Positions 46,318 through 58,895 of a DNA stretch of 64,000 nucleotides are shown here, in pieces. The DNA lies in the NCBI GenBank assembly GCA_021613375.1, contig CM038725.1:36335954-36399953 (forward strand). Direction: 5' to 3'. Both the position numbers and the translations under genes were made by a program. Source of the DNA: Megaleporinus macrocephalus (lineage: Eukaryota > Chordata > Actinopteri > Characiformes > Anostomidae). Each line of letters begins with the position of its first letter. Position 1 is the first letter of the stretch. The notes beneath the pieces were generated by a model. The model had not been told where the DNA came from. It saw only the letters and a program-made list of their open reading frames with translations, and did no database searches.

Positions 46318-48890
46318 GAACCCAACATCCGAACCCAACATCCGAACCCAACATCCGAACCCAACATCCGAACCCAACATCCAAACCCAACATCCGAACC
46401 CAACAGCCAAACCCAACAGCCAAACCCAACATCCAAACCCAACATCCGAACCCAACATCCAAACCCAACATCCAAACCCAACATCCAAACCCAACATCCA
46501 AACCCAACATCCGAACCCAACATCCAAACCCAACAGCCAAACCCAACATCCAAACCCAACATCCGAACCCAACATCCAAACCCAACAGCCAAACCCAACA
46601 TCCAAACCCAACATCCGAACCCAACATCCGAACCCAACAGCCAAACCCAACATCCAAACCCAACATCCGAACCTAACAGCCAAACCCAACATCCAAACCC
46701 AACAGCCAAACCCAACATCCGAACCTAACATCCGAACCTAACAGCCAAACCCAACATCCAAACCCAACAGCCAAACCCAACATCCGAACCTAACAGCCAA
46801 ACCCAACATCCAAACCCAACAGCCAAACCCAACATCCGAACCTAACAGCCAAACCCAACATCCAAACCCAACATCCGAACCCAACATCCGAACCTAACAT
46901 CCGAACCCAACATCCAAACCCAACAGCTGAATCAAATAGCCTTACCCAACATCCAAACCCAACAGCTGAATCAAATAGCCTTACCCAACATCCAAACCCA
47001 ACAGCTGAATCAAATAGCCTTACCCAACATCCAAACCCAACAGCTGAATCAAATAGCCTTACCCAACATCCAAACCCAACAGCTGAATCAAATAGCCTTA
47101 CCCAACATTCAAACCCAACATCCAAACCAAACATCCAAACCCAACAGCTGAATCAAATAGCCTTACCCAACATCCAAACCCAACAGCTGAATCAAATAGC
47201 CTTACCCAACATCCAAACCCAACAGCTGAATCAAATAGCCTTACCCAACATCCAAACCCAACAGCTGAATCAAATAGCCTTACCCAACATCCAAACCCAA
47301 CAGCTGAATCAAATAGCCTTACCCAACATTCAAACCCAACATCCAAACCAAACATCCAAACCCAACAGCTGAATCAAATAGCCTTACCCAACATCCAAAC
47401 CCAACAGCTGAATCAAATAGCCTTACCCAACATCCAAACCCAACAGCTGAATCAAATAGCCTTACCCAACATCCAAACCCAACAGCTGAATCAAATAGCC
47501 TTACCCAACATCCAAACCCAACAGCTGAATCAAATAGCCTTACCCAACATCCAAACCCAACAGCTGAATCAAATAGCCTTACCCAACATCCAAACCCAAC
47601 AGCTGAATCAAATAGCCTTACCCAACATCCAAACCCAACAGCTGAATCAAATAGCCTTACCCAACATCCAAACCCAACATCCGAACCTAACAGCTGAATC
47701 AAATAGCCTTACCCAACATCCGAACTCAACAGCTGAACCCAACATCTAAATCCAAGAGTCTAATCAAACATCCAAACCCAACATCTGAACCCAACATCTG
47801 AACCTAACATCCAAACCCAACATCCGAACCCAACAGCCAAACTCAACAGCTGAACCAAACATCCAAACCCAACAGCGGAACCCAACATCTGCACCCAACA
47901 TCCAAACCCAACATCTGAACCCAACATCCAAACCCAACATCCGAACCCAACATCTGAACCCAACATTCAAACCCAACATCCAAACCAAACATCTGAACCC
48001 AACAGTCGAATCAAACAGCCTTACCCAACATCTGCACCCAACATCCAAACCCAACAGCCAAACCCAACATCTGAGCCCAACAGTTAAATCCAACAGTCGA
48101 ATCAAACAGCCTTACACAACATCCAAACCCAACAGTCGAACCCAACATCCAAACCCAACAGTCGAACCCAACATCCAAACCCAACAGTCGAACCCAACAT
48201 CTGACCCCAAGAGTTGAACCCAACAGTCGAATCAAACAGCCTTACACAACATCCAAACCCAACAGCCGAACCCAACAGCTGAATCGAACAGCTGAACCCA
48301 AGAGTCAAACCCAACATCCGCACCTAACAGCCAAACCCAACAGCCAAACCCAACATCTGAACCTAACAGCCAAACCCAACATCCGAACCTAACAGCCAAA
48401 CCCAACAGCCAAACCCAACATCCGAACCTAACAGCCAAACCCAACATCCGAACCTAACAGCCAAACCCAACATCCGAACCTAACAGCCAAACCCAACATC
48501 CGAACCTAACAGCCAAACCCAACAGCCAAACCCAACATCCGAACCTAACAGCCAAACCCAACAGCCAAACCCAACATCCGAACCTACCAGCCAAACCCAA
48601 CATCCGAACCCAACATCCGAACCTAACAGCCAAACCCAACAGTTGAATTAAACTGCCAAATCCAACATCCGAACCCAACGTCCAAATCCAACATCCGAAC
48701 CCAACGTCCAAACCCAACATCAGAACCCAACGTCCAAACCCAACATCCGAACCCAACGTCCAAACCCAACATCCGAACCCAACGTCCTAACTCAAGAGCC
48801 AAACCCAACAGTTGAATTAAACTGCCAAATCCAACATCCGAACCCAACGTCCTAACTCAAGAGCCAAACCCAATAGCCAAATCAAACAGC
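46318..48890 (-). repeat. 12-bp / 39-bp minisatellite, G-rich on the unc13b sense strand
   Basis: The basic unit is AACCCAACATCC (12 bp). From about 46915 to 47715 the period becomes 39 bp by inclusion of AACAGCTGAATCAAATAGCC, and later the 12-bp form returns with variants. On the minus strand it reads GGATGTTGGGTTTGGATGTT, so GGG recurs about every 12 bases. It starts about 65 bp from the acceptor of exon 46248-46131. Long minus frames (G-F-G-C-W-V repeats) are artefacts. Confidence 0.95.
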
Positions 48891-49635
48891 CGGACCGTCA
48901 GCCTTAATGAAGAAACCAGCATTTTAGGGCTGCTGTAAGTAAATGTATCATGTTTTTCCCAGCAGGAAGTTCAAGGTCTTCTCATTTAAGCCCTCATTGC
49001 TCGCTAGCAGCTCAACGCAAAAGTACGCGGAGGAAACCCACTCAAGCACGCGGAGGACACGCAGACTCTGATGCTTCTTCTTTTCTCAACAGGTCTTTAA
49101 GACCGAACAGGTGGGCTACAATCAAACCAATACTGATAAATACTTTAGTGAACCAAACTGCTAACATCAAACAGTGCATCACTACCACTAACATCAACCC
49201 CACAAAGTCAAACCTCACACACCACATACAGAAAAGAAAGAATAAAATAAGATGCTGGCGTCCTCTGCTTTTCCGCAGACCCCCAGTTAATTCTGAGCGT
49301 CGTCCCCACGCCTGCATATTCATACCTCTCTTTAAAACCTCATCTCCATATTCATGCACTCCTCTCCCGCTTCTCTTAGCAGCGTGGACGAGTTTTAAAC
49401 ACCTCGGGGCGACCTGACCGAGCGTCCTGAAGAGCATCACCTCCACTATGAACGGTTTCAGTGGAGGGAACAAAGTGGAGAGAGGTTTTATAATCAGCTC
49501 GGCTTCTCCACCACTTCCAGAATCCAACCAAGCTCACCCAATAAACAGAACATACCGGAGCCGTCTAAACAAAGTATCTCCAAAATGTCTCCACCTGTCA
49601 CGTGGTTCCATTCCCCGAGGGGCAGACTGCTGACT
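48891..49635. other. unassigned stretch
   Basis: No repeat or gene recognised. A 161-codon minus frame at 49042-49527 has no family resemblance. I looked here for the first C2A exons of unc13b and did not find them. Confidence 0.45.
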
Positions 49636-49800
49636 TTAAGGGTGGTCTGAAGGTTAGGGATGTGGTCTTGTGTCCGGAAGCTCGCTGGTTCGTTCCCCTG
49701 GACCGGCAGGACACGACTGAAGTGCCCTTGAGCGAGGCACCTAACCCCCAAACTGCTCCCTGGGCGCCGTGGATAGGGCTACCCACCACTACATGCGTTC
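49636..49800 (+). mobile_element. tRNA-type SINE head
   Basis: The sequence GGTGGTCTGAAGGTTAGGGA leads to a B-box-like GGTTCGTTCCC, then GAGCGAGGCACCTAACCCCC and CTCCCTGGGCGCCG. This is the body of a widespread fish tRNA-derived SINE. It runs directly into the 52-bp array, which looks like an amplification of the SINE's own GTGTGT/CACTGCCCCCTAG segment. Confidence 0.75.
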
Positions 49801-52800
49801 AGTGCCCCCTAGTGTGTGTGTGTATATGTGGGTGTTTCACTGCCCCCTAGTGTGTATGTCCACTAGTGTGTGTGTATATGTGTGGGTGTTTCACTGCCCC
49901 TGGTGTGTATGTCCACTAGTGTGAGTGTATATGTGTGTATGTCCACTAGTCTTAGTGTATATGTGGGTGTTTCACTGTCCCCTAGTGTGCATGTCCACTA
50001 GTGTGAGTGTATATGTGGGTGTTTCACTGCCCCCTAGTGTGCATGTCCACTAGTGTGAGTGTATATGTGGGTGTTTCACCTCCCCCTAGTGTGTATGTCC
50101 ACTAGTCTTAGTGTATATGTGGGTGTTTCACTGCCCCCTAGTGTGTATGTCCACTAGTCTGAGTGTATATGTGTGGGTGTTTCACTGCCCCCTAGTGTGT
50201 ATGTCCACTAGTCTGGGTGTATATGTGGGTGTTTCACTGCCCCCTAGTGTGTATGTCCACTAGTCTGGGTGTATATGTGGGTGTTTCACTGCCCCCTAGT
50301 GTGTATGTCCACTAGTCTAAGTGTATATGTGGGTGTTTCACTGCCCCCTAGTGTGTATGCCCACTAGTGTGTGTGTATATGTGGGTGTTTCACTGCCCCC
50401 TAGTGTGTATGTCCACTAGTCTAAGTGTAAATGTGGGTGTTTCACTGCCCCCTAGTGTGTATGTCCACTAGTGTGTGTGTATATGTGGGTGTTTCACTGC
50501 CCCCTAGTGTGTATGTCCACTAGTCTGGGTGTATATGTGGGTGTTTCACTGCCCCCTAGTGTGTATGTCCACTAGTCTGAGTGTATATGTGGGTGTTTCA
50601 CTGCCCCCTAGTGTGTATGCCCACTAGTGTGTGTGTATATGTGGGTGTTTCACTGCCCCCTAGTGTGTATGTCCACTAGTATGTGTGTATATGTGTGGGT
50701 GTTTCACTGCCCCCTAGTTTGTATGTCCACTAGTGTGCGTGTATATGTGGGTGTTTCACTGCCCCCTAGTGTGTATGTCCACTAGTCTGAGTGTATATGT
50801 GGGTGTTTCACTGCCCCCTAGTGTGTGTGTCCACTAGTCTGAGTGTATATGTGGGTGTTTCACTGCCCCCTAGTGTGTATGTCCACTAGTCTGAGTGTAT
50901 ATGTGGGTGTTTCACTGCCCCCTAGTGTGTGTGTCCACTAGTCTGAGTGTATATGTGGGTGTTTCACTGCCCCCTAGTGTGTATGTCCACTAGTCTGAGT
51001 GTATATGTGGGTGTTTCACTGCCCCCTAGTGTGTATGCCCACTAGTGTGTGTGTATATGTGGGTGTTTCACTGCCCCCTAGTGTGTATGTCCACTAGTAT
51101 GTGTGTATATGTGTGGGTGTTTCACTGCCCCCTAGTTTGTATGTCCACTAGTGTGCGTGTATATGTGGGTGTTTCACTGCCCCCTAGTGTGTATGTCCAC
51201 TAGTCTGAGTGTATATGTGGGTGTTTCACTGCCCCCTAGTGTGTGTGTCCACTAGTCTGAGTGTATATGTGGGTGTTTCACTGCCCCCTAGTGTGTATGT
51301 CCACTAGTCTGAGTGTATATGTGGGTGTTTCACTGCCCCCTAGTGTGTGTGTCCACTAGTCTGAGTGTATATGTGGGTGTTTCACTGCCCCCTAGTGTGT
51401 ATGTCCACTAGTCTGAGTGTATATGTGGGTGTTTCACTGCCCCCTAGTGTGTATGTCCACTAGTCTGGGTGTATATGTGGGTGTTTCACTGCCCCCTAGT
51501 GTGTATGTCCACTAGTCTGAGTGTATATGTGGGTGTTTCACTGCCCCCTAGTGTGTATGTCCACTAGTCTGGGTGTATATGTGGGTGTTTCACTGCTACC
51601 TAGTGTGTATGTCCACTAGTGTGAGTGTATATGTGGGTGTTTCACTGCCCCCTAGTGTGTATGTCCACTAGTGTGTGTGTATATGTGGGTGTTTCACTGC
51701 CCCTAGTGTGCATGTCCACTAGTCTGAGTGTATATGTGGGTGTTTCACTGCCCCCTAGTGTGTATGTCCACTAGTCTGAGTGTATATGTGGGTGTTTCAC
51801 TGCCCCCTAGTGTGTATGTCCACTAGTCTGAGTGTATATGTGGGTGTTTCACTGCCCCCTAGTGTGTATGCCCACTAGTGTGTGTGTGTATGTGGGTGTT
51901 TCACTGCCCCCTAGTGTGTATGTCCACTAGTATGTGTGTATATGTGTGGGTGTTTCACTGCCCCCTAGTTTGTATGTCCACTAGTGTGCGTGTATATGTG
52001 GGTGTTTCACTGCCCCCTAGTGTGTATGTCCACTAGTCTGAGTGTATATGTGGGTGTTTCACTGCCCCTAGTTTGTATGTCCACTAGTGTGCGTGTATAT
52101 GTGGGTGTTTCACTGCCCCCTAGTGTGTATGTCCACTAGTCTGAGTGTATATGTGGGTGTTTCACTGCCCTAGTGTGTATGTCCACTAGTCTGAGTGTAT
52201 ATGTGGGTGTTTCACTGCCCCCTAGTGTGTGTGTCCACTAGTCTGAGTGTATATGTGGGTGTTTCACTGCCCCCTAGTGTGTATGTCCACTAGTGTGTGT
52301 GTATATGTGGGTGTTTCACTGCCCCTAGTGTGCATGTCCACTAGTCTGAGTGTATATGTGGGTGTTTCACTGCCCCCTAGTGTGTATGTCCACTAGTGTG
52401 AGTGTATATGTGGGTGTTTCACTGCCCCCTAGTGTGTATGTCCACTAGTCTGGGTGTATATGTGGGTGTTTCACTGCTACCTAGTGTGTATGTCCACTAG
52501 TGTGAGTGTATATGTGGGTGTTTCACTGCCCCTAGTGTGTATGTCCACTAGTCTGAGTGTATATGTGGGTGTTTTACTGCCCCCTAGTGTGTATGTCCAC
52601 TAGTCTGAGTGTATATGTGGGTGTTTCACTGCCCCCTAGTGTGTATGTCCACTAGTCTGAGTGTATATGTGGGTGTTTCACTGCCCCTAGTGTGCATGTC
52701 CACTAGTCTGAGTGTATATGTGGGTGTTTCACTGCCCCCTAGTGTGTATGTCCACTAGTGTGAGTGTATATGTGGGTGTTTCACTGCCCCCTAGTGTGTA

Positions 52801-53313
52801 TGTCCACTAGTCTGGGTGTATATGTGGGTGTTTCACTGCTACCTAGTGTGTATGTCCACTAGTGTGAGTGTATATGTGGGTGTTTCACTGCCCCTAGTGT
52901 GCATGTCCACTAGTCTGAGTGTATATGTGGGTGTTTTACTGCCCCCTAGTGTGTATGTCCACTAGTCTGAGTGTATATGTGGGTGTTTCACTGCCCCCTA
53001 GTGTGTATGTCCACTAGTCTGAGTGTATATGTGGGTGTTTCACTGCCCCTAGTGTGCATGTCCACTAGTCTGAGTGTATATGTGGGTGTTTCACTGCCCC
53101 CTAGTGTGTATGTCCACTAGTCTGAGTGTATATGTGGGTGTTTCACTGCCCCCTAGTGTGTATGTGCACTATTCTAAGTGTATATGTGGGTGTTTCACTG
53201 CCCCGTAGTGTGTATGTCCACTAGACTGAGTGTATCTGTGGGTGTTTCACTGCCCCCTAGTGTGTATGTCCACTAGTCTTAGTGTATATGTGGGTGTTTC
53301 ACTGCCCCCTAGT
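49801..53313 (+). repeat. 52-bp minisatellite, about 67 copies
   Basis: The unit contains GTGTTTCACTGCCCCCTAGT, GTGTATGTCCACTAGT and GTGTATATGTGG. Same unit as 38866-40412 in opposite orientation. Variants (CTGAGTG, CTGGGTG, GTGAGTG, CTTAGTG; CCCCTAG versus GCTACCTAG) recur in blocks, pointing to segmental duplication inside the array. Confidence 0.96.
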
Positions 53314-53960
53314 TCAGTGATTGCGTGGGTTATTTAACTGGCAAGCGTGACCTGGCAACCCTATTACTCACCATAGCCATGACACAGATGGCAGCCCACC
53401 AACAAGCCAGCAGAGGAGGAGAGTGATCCAGTGATCGGTGAGCGTAGACTTAAAGCTGAGTGATGGATGTCTGGACAACAGTGGTGACCCAAAGACTCAT
53501 CCCTGGACGTTATTCCCCACCTTCACTAGCTCCGGTCAGCAGAGCTGCTTGTGAGACTTGTGAGCTCATCTTCAATTGAAATGTGAAGAGCTTCTGACCT
53601 GCATCCTCCGCGGGACTTGACCTCCTCATCTCTTTATAATTACTCCCCCCAGAAGACCCAGCGCTGGTCCTTCATCCCTGCCTTCAAATGAGTGTATGTG
53701 TATATACTGTGTGTATATAATATATAATGTATATGCATTACTGCAGGTCACAGCCCTCCATGTGAAATCTCCACATGCACAGGTTTAACCCCTCGAGCTC
53801 CAGTTAAAAGCCCAGCTCAGCTCTTAATCCCTCTCAGCAGTGATATCTTCCACCCACTAACACACAGACACCAGCACAGAAACCCACTTACAGACAGTCC
53901 ACAGTTAGCCTTGCGTCATATAACCCTGGTCATGGGAGGCAGGAGCCACCACTGTGCTGA
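53314..53960. other. spacer ending in SINE-like head (minus)
   Basis: 53330-53900 has no recognised feature. 53925-53960 reads on the minus strand as GTAGTGGTCAGCACAGTGGT, followed by GACCAGGGTTATATGAC, resembling a degenerate tRNA-type SINE head. This links the following array to such an element. Confidence 0.45.
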
Positions 53961-54549
53961 CCACTACACCACCATACTAACCACTACACCACTATACTAA
54001 CCACTACACCACCGTACTAACCACTACACCACTATACTAACCACTACACCACCATACTAACCACTACACCACCATACTAACCACTACACCACCATACTAA
54101 CCACTACACCACCATACTAACCACTACACCACCGTACTGACCACTACACCACCATACTAACCACTACACCACCGTACTGACCACTACACCACCATACTAA
54201 CCACTACACCACTATACTAACCACTACACCACCATACTAACCACTACACCACCATACTAACCACTACACCACCGTACTAACCACTACACCACCATACTAA
54301 CCACTACACCACCATACTAACCACTACACAACCGTACTAACCACTACACCACCGTACTAACCACTACACCACCATACTAACACTACACAACCGTACTAAC
54401 CACTACACCACCATACTAACCACTACACCACCATACTAACCACTACACCACCGTACTAACCACTACACCACACTACTAACCACTACACCACCGTACTAAC
54501 CACTACACCACCGTACTAACCACTACACCACCATACTAACCACTACACC
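53961..54549 (-). repeat. 20-bp minisatellite, about 29 copies, minus orientation of A-box unit
   Basis: The unit is CCACTACACCACCATACTAA. Its reverse complement, TTAGTATGGTGGTGTAGTGG, is the unit of the array at 55096. On the minus strand every unit holds TGGTGTAGTGG, a perfect match to the pol III A-box consensus TRGYNNARNNG. Confidence 0.95.
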
Positions 54550-55095
54550 GTCAGAGATTTGACCATCAGAAGCTCACTGGTCACCAGCCTATCTGTATTA
54601 GCCTGTTTACATACTCTGACTGGACTGCAGAGCACTTCTGGAAGTCGCTCTGGATTAGAGCACCTTCTAAATGTTATTAATGTACATAATAATAATAAGA
54701 AGAAGAAGAAGAAGAATTGAAATAGTGGTCTCCGTAGTAATCATGATAGTATTAAGAGTGATGATAATCAGTGAACATTATGACACCTCCTGTCGTGTCA
54801 GTTCACCAGTGGAAGCGTATCTGTAAACAGGTCCAGGAGTTTGAGCGTTTTGACCGTTGGTCAGGGTTTTTCAGAGGTTTTTGTGTTACTGATCAGTGTC
54901 GCGCTTTAGGCTTCACTTCCTGAGAGTCAGTCCTGCAGCGGCTCTTACGCAACACTGAGATTATGATGAACAGATGAACAAATCTGGAGCTAAACCGGAA
55001 ATACACCACAGGACAGCAGTAATAATTCTAATAGCGTATTAATATAGAACAGTATAATAATAGGAGTCATACATTTTTCTGATTATTAAACAAAG
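54550..55095. other. spacer between inverted arrays with SINE-tail-like sequence
   Basis: 54632-54716 reads GGAAGTCGCTCTGGATTAGA then GCACCTTCTAAATG and AATAATAATAAGAAGAAG, which closely resembles the 3' tail of an abundant fish repeat. The rest is unassigned. Confidence 0.55.
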
Positions 55096-57295
55096 TATCG
55101 TGGTGTAGTGGTCAGTATGGTGGTGTAGTGGTTAGTATGGTGGTGTAGTGGTTAGTATGGTGGTGTAGTGGTTAGTATGGTGATGTAGTGGTCAGTATGG
55201 TGGTGTAGTGGTCAGTATGGTGGTGTAGTGGTTAGTATGGTGGTGTAGTGGTTAGTATGGTGGTGTAGTGGTCAGTATGGTGGTGTAGTGGTCAGTATGG
55301 TGGTGTAGTGGTTAGTATGGTGGTGTAGTGGTTAGTATGGTGGTGTAGTGGTTAGTATGGTGGTGTAGTGGTTAGTATGGTGGTGTAGTGGTCAGTACGG
55401 TGGTGTAGTGGTCAGTATGGTGGTGTAGTGGTTAGTACGGTGGTGTAGTGGTTAGTATGGTGGTGTAGTGGTTAGTATGGTGGTGTAGTGGTTAGTATAG
55501 TGGTGTAGTGGTTAGTATGGTGGTGTAGTGGTTAGTATGATGATGTAGTGGTTAGTATGGTGGTGTAGTGGTTAGTATGGTGGTGTAGTGGTTAGTATGG
55601 TGGTGTAGTGGTTAGTACGGTGGTGTAGTGGTTAGTATGGTGGTGTAGTGGTTAGTATAGTGGTGTAGTGGTTAGTACGGTGGTGTAGTGGTTAGTATGG
55701 TGGTGTAGTGGTTAGTATGGTGGTGTAGTGGTTAGTATGGTGGTGTAGTGGTTAGTATGGTGGTGTAGTGGTTAGTATGGTGGTGTAGTGGTTAGTACGG
55801 TAGTGTAGTGGTTATTATTGTGGTGTAGTGGTTAGTACGGTGGTGTAGTGGTCAGTGCGGTGGTGTAGTGGTCAGTGCGGTGGTGTAGTGGTTAGTATGG
55901 TGGTGTAGTGGTTATTATGGTGGTGTAGTGGTTAGTACGGTGGTGTAGTGGTTAGTACGGTGGTGTAGTGTTAGTACGGTGGTGTAGTGGTCAGTACGGT
56001 GGTGTGGTGGTTAGTATGGTGGTGTAGTGGTTAGTATGGTGGTGTAGTGGTCAGTATGGTGGTGTAGTGGTTAGTATGGTGGTGTAGTGGTCAGTATGGT
56101 GGTGTAGTGGTTAGTACGGTGGTGTAGTGGTTAGTACGGTGGTGTAGTGTTAGTACGGTGGTGTAGTGGTCAGTACGGTGGTGTAGTGGTCAGTACGGTG
56201 GTGTGGTGGTTAGTATGGTGGTGTAGTGGTTAGTATGGTGGTGTGGTGGTCAGCATGGTGGTGTAGTGGTTAGTATGGTGGTGTAGTGGTCAGTATGGTG
56301 GTGTAGTGGTTAGTATGGTGGTGTAGTGGTCAATATGGTGGTGTAGTGGTTAGTACGGTGGTGTAGTGGTCAGTATAGTGGTGTAGTGGTCAGTATGGTG
56401 GTGTAGTGGTTAGTATGGTGGTGTAGTGGTCAGCATGGTGGTGTAGTGGTTAGTATGGTGGTGTAGTGGTCAGTATGGTGGTGTAGTGGTTAGTATGGTG
56501 GTGTAGTGGTCAATATGGTGGTGTAGTGGTTAGTACGGTGGTGTAGTGGTTAGTATGGTGGTGTAGTGGTTAGTACGGTGGTGTAGTGGTTAGTATGGTG
56601 GTGTAGTGGTCAGTATGGTGGTGTAGTGGTTAGTACGGTGGTGTAGTGGTCAGTACGGTGGTGTAGTGGTTAGTATGGTGGTGTAGTGGTTAGTATAGTG
56701 GTGTAGTGGTTAGTATGGTGGTGTGGTGGTTAGTATGGTGGTGTAGTGGTTAGTATGGTGGTGTAGTGGTTAGTACGGTGGTGTAGTGGTTAGTACGGTG
56801 GTGTAGTGGTTAGTACGGTGGTGTAGTGGTTAGTATGGTGGTGTATTGGTTAGTATGGTGGTGTAGTGGTTAGTACGGTGGTGTAGTGGTTAGTATGGTG
56901 GTGTAGTGGTCAGTACGGTGGTGTAGTGGTTAGTATGGTGGTGTAGTGGTTAGTATGGTGGTGTAGTGGTTAGTATAGTGTTGTAGTGGTTAGTATGGTG
57001 GTGTAGTGGTCAGTACGGTGGTGTAGTGGTCAGTACGGTGGTGTAGTGGTCAGTATGGTGGTGTAGTGGTTAGTATGGTGGTGTAGTGGTTAGTACGGTG
57101 GTGTAGTGGTTAGTATGGTGGTGTAGTGTTAGTATGGTGGTGTAGTGGTCAGTATGGTGGTGTAGTGGTTAGTATGGTGGTGTAGTGGTTAGTATGGTGG
57201 TGTAGTGGTTAGTATGGTGGTGTAGTGGTTAGTACGGTGGTGTAGTGGTTAGTACGGTGGTGTAGTGGTCAGTACGGTGGTGTAGTGGTCAGTAC
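55096..57295 (+). repeat. 20-bp minisatellite, about 110 copies, plus orientation of A-box unit
   Basis: The unit is GGTGGTGTAGTGGTTAGTAT with T/C variation (GTTAG/GTCAG, TATGG/TACGG). Each unit contains the perfect A-box string TGGTGTAGTGG. A few units are 19 bp. It is inverted relative to 53961-54549, with 546 bp between. Confidence 0.96.
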
Positions 57296-57780
57296 TTAGT
57301 CTGCAGTCACAACTACACACAGTCATGACTCTACTCATTTCACACTTCAGCAGTTAATACAGCAGGCTGTATCTTTACAGTACTGAAAGAAAGAACTGCA
57401 ACTCATTGTCTGTCGGACCACCTATGACAAGAGGGCCGTGGACCAATTAAAATCTGTCCGTAGGCTATGTTTGGTCCGGGAGCTGGGGTTGGACACCCCT
57501 GCGTTTGGGCGGAGCTAGTTCTTTCCCAAACTTTTCAGATGTGTTTTGCTGTTTTTACGGAGCTGAGCTTCAGTGTGACCCCCGTCCCAGTGTTACAAGT
57601 CAGACCGCTGCCTCTCGGCGAGGACTCTCGTAATTTCCACCTCTTAACCTGAGCAGGAACTCATCAAGGATGTCCCTGTCCACAGTGTGTAAGGACGAAG
57701 GCAGTTGAGAAGGTCCCACTGACTGTTGGTGGGGATAAACAGTCAAATTACACACTGACTGTATGTGCAAAAGTGAAAAG
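57296..57780. other. unassigned spacer
   Basis: No gene or repeat recognised. Confidence 0.4.
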
Positions 57781-57896
57781 TTGGGGCAGTCGTGAGCTGG
57801 AGGTTAGGGAACCAGTCTTGTAAAAAGAAGCTCACCAGTTTAATCCCATGAACTGACAGGACACACCTGAAATGTCCTTGAACAGGACATCCAACC
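57781..57896 (+). mobile_element. tRNA-type SINE head cut by assembly gap
   Basis: GGCAGTCGTGAGCTGGAGGTTAG, B-box-like AGTTTAATCCC, then TGTCCTTGAACAGGACATCC. This is the same SINE class as 49636-49800. The sequence is interrupted by N at 57897. Confidence 0.7.
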
Positions 57897-58895
57897 NNNN
57901 NNNNNNNNNNNNNNNNNNNNNNNNNNNNNNNNNNNNNNNNNNNNNNNNNNNNNNNNNNNNNNNNNNNNNNNNNNNNNNNNNNNNNNNNNNNNNNNNNNNN
58001 NNNNNNNNNNNNNNNNNNNNNNNNNNNNNNNNNNNNNNNNNNNNNNNNNNNNNNNNNNNNNNNNNNNNNNNNNNNNNNNNNNNNNNNNNNNNNNNNNNNN
58101 NNNNNNNNNNNNNNNNNNNNNNNNNNNNNNNNNNNNNNNNNNNNNNNNNNNNNNNNNNNNNNNNNNNNNNNNNNNNNNNNNNNNNNNNNNNNNNNNNNNN
58201 NNNNNNNNNNNNNNNNNNNNNNNNNNNNNNNNNNNNNNNNNNNNNNNNNNNNNNNNNNNNNNNNNNNNNNNNNNNNNNNNNNNNNNNNNNNNNNNNNNNN
58301 NNNNNNNNNNNNNNNNNNNNNNNNNNNNNNNNNNNNNNNNNNNNNNNNNNNNNNNNNNNNNNNNNNNNNNNNNNNNNNNNNNNNNNNNNNNNNNNNNNNN
58401 NNNNNNNNNNNNNNNNNNNNNNNNNNNNNNNNNNNNNNNNNNNNNNNNNNNNNNNNNNNNNNNNNNNNNNNNNNNNNNNNNNNNNNNNNNNNNNNNNNNN
58501 NNNNNNNNNNNNNNNNNNNNNNNNNNNNNNNNNNNNNNNNNNNNNNNNNNNNNNNNNNNNNNNNNNNNNNNNNNNNNNNNNNNNNNNNNNNNNNNNNNNN
58601 NNNNNNNNNNNNNNNNNNNNNNNNNNNNNNNNNNNNNNNNNNNNNNNNNNNNNNNNNNNNNNNNNNNNNNNNNNNNNNNNNNNNNNNNNNNNNNNNNNNN
58701 NNNNNNNNNNNNNNNNNNNNNNNNNNNNNNNNNNNNNNNNNNNNNNNNNNNNNNNNNNNNNNNNNNNNNNNNNNNNNNNNNNNNNNNNNNNNNNNNNNNN
58801 NNNNNNNNNNNNNNNNNNNNNNNNNNNNNNNNNNNNNNNNNNNNNNNNNNNNNNNNNNNNNNNNNNNNNNNNNNNNNNNNNNNNNNNNNNNNNNN
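57897..58895. other. assembly gap (999 N)
   Basis: A run of N. Its left edge lies inside a SINE and its right edge in GA-rich low-complexity sequence, so a repeat probably caused it. Open frames across it are meaningless. Confidence 0.99.

Noticed and set aside
46297..48847. Minus frames rich in G-F-G-C-W-V repeats, resembling a repetitive structural protein
   Set aside because: 12/39-bp minisatellite; lengths divisible by 3 keep frames open. It lies in an intron with no start or splice context.
49042..49527. 161-codon minus frame, considered as the missing first C2A exon
   Set aside because: Does not contain the expected C2A start sequence and has no suitable donor phase.
53961..57295. Possible tRNA gene cluster, because units resemble the D-arm of tRNA
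   Set aside because: Units are only 20 bp, without B box, anticodon arm or acceptor stem; they are repeats of an A-box-like fragment.
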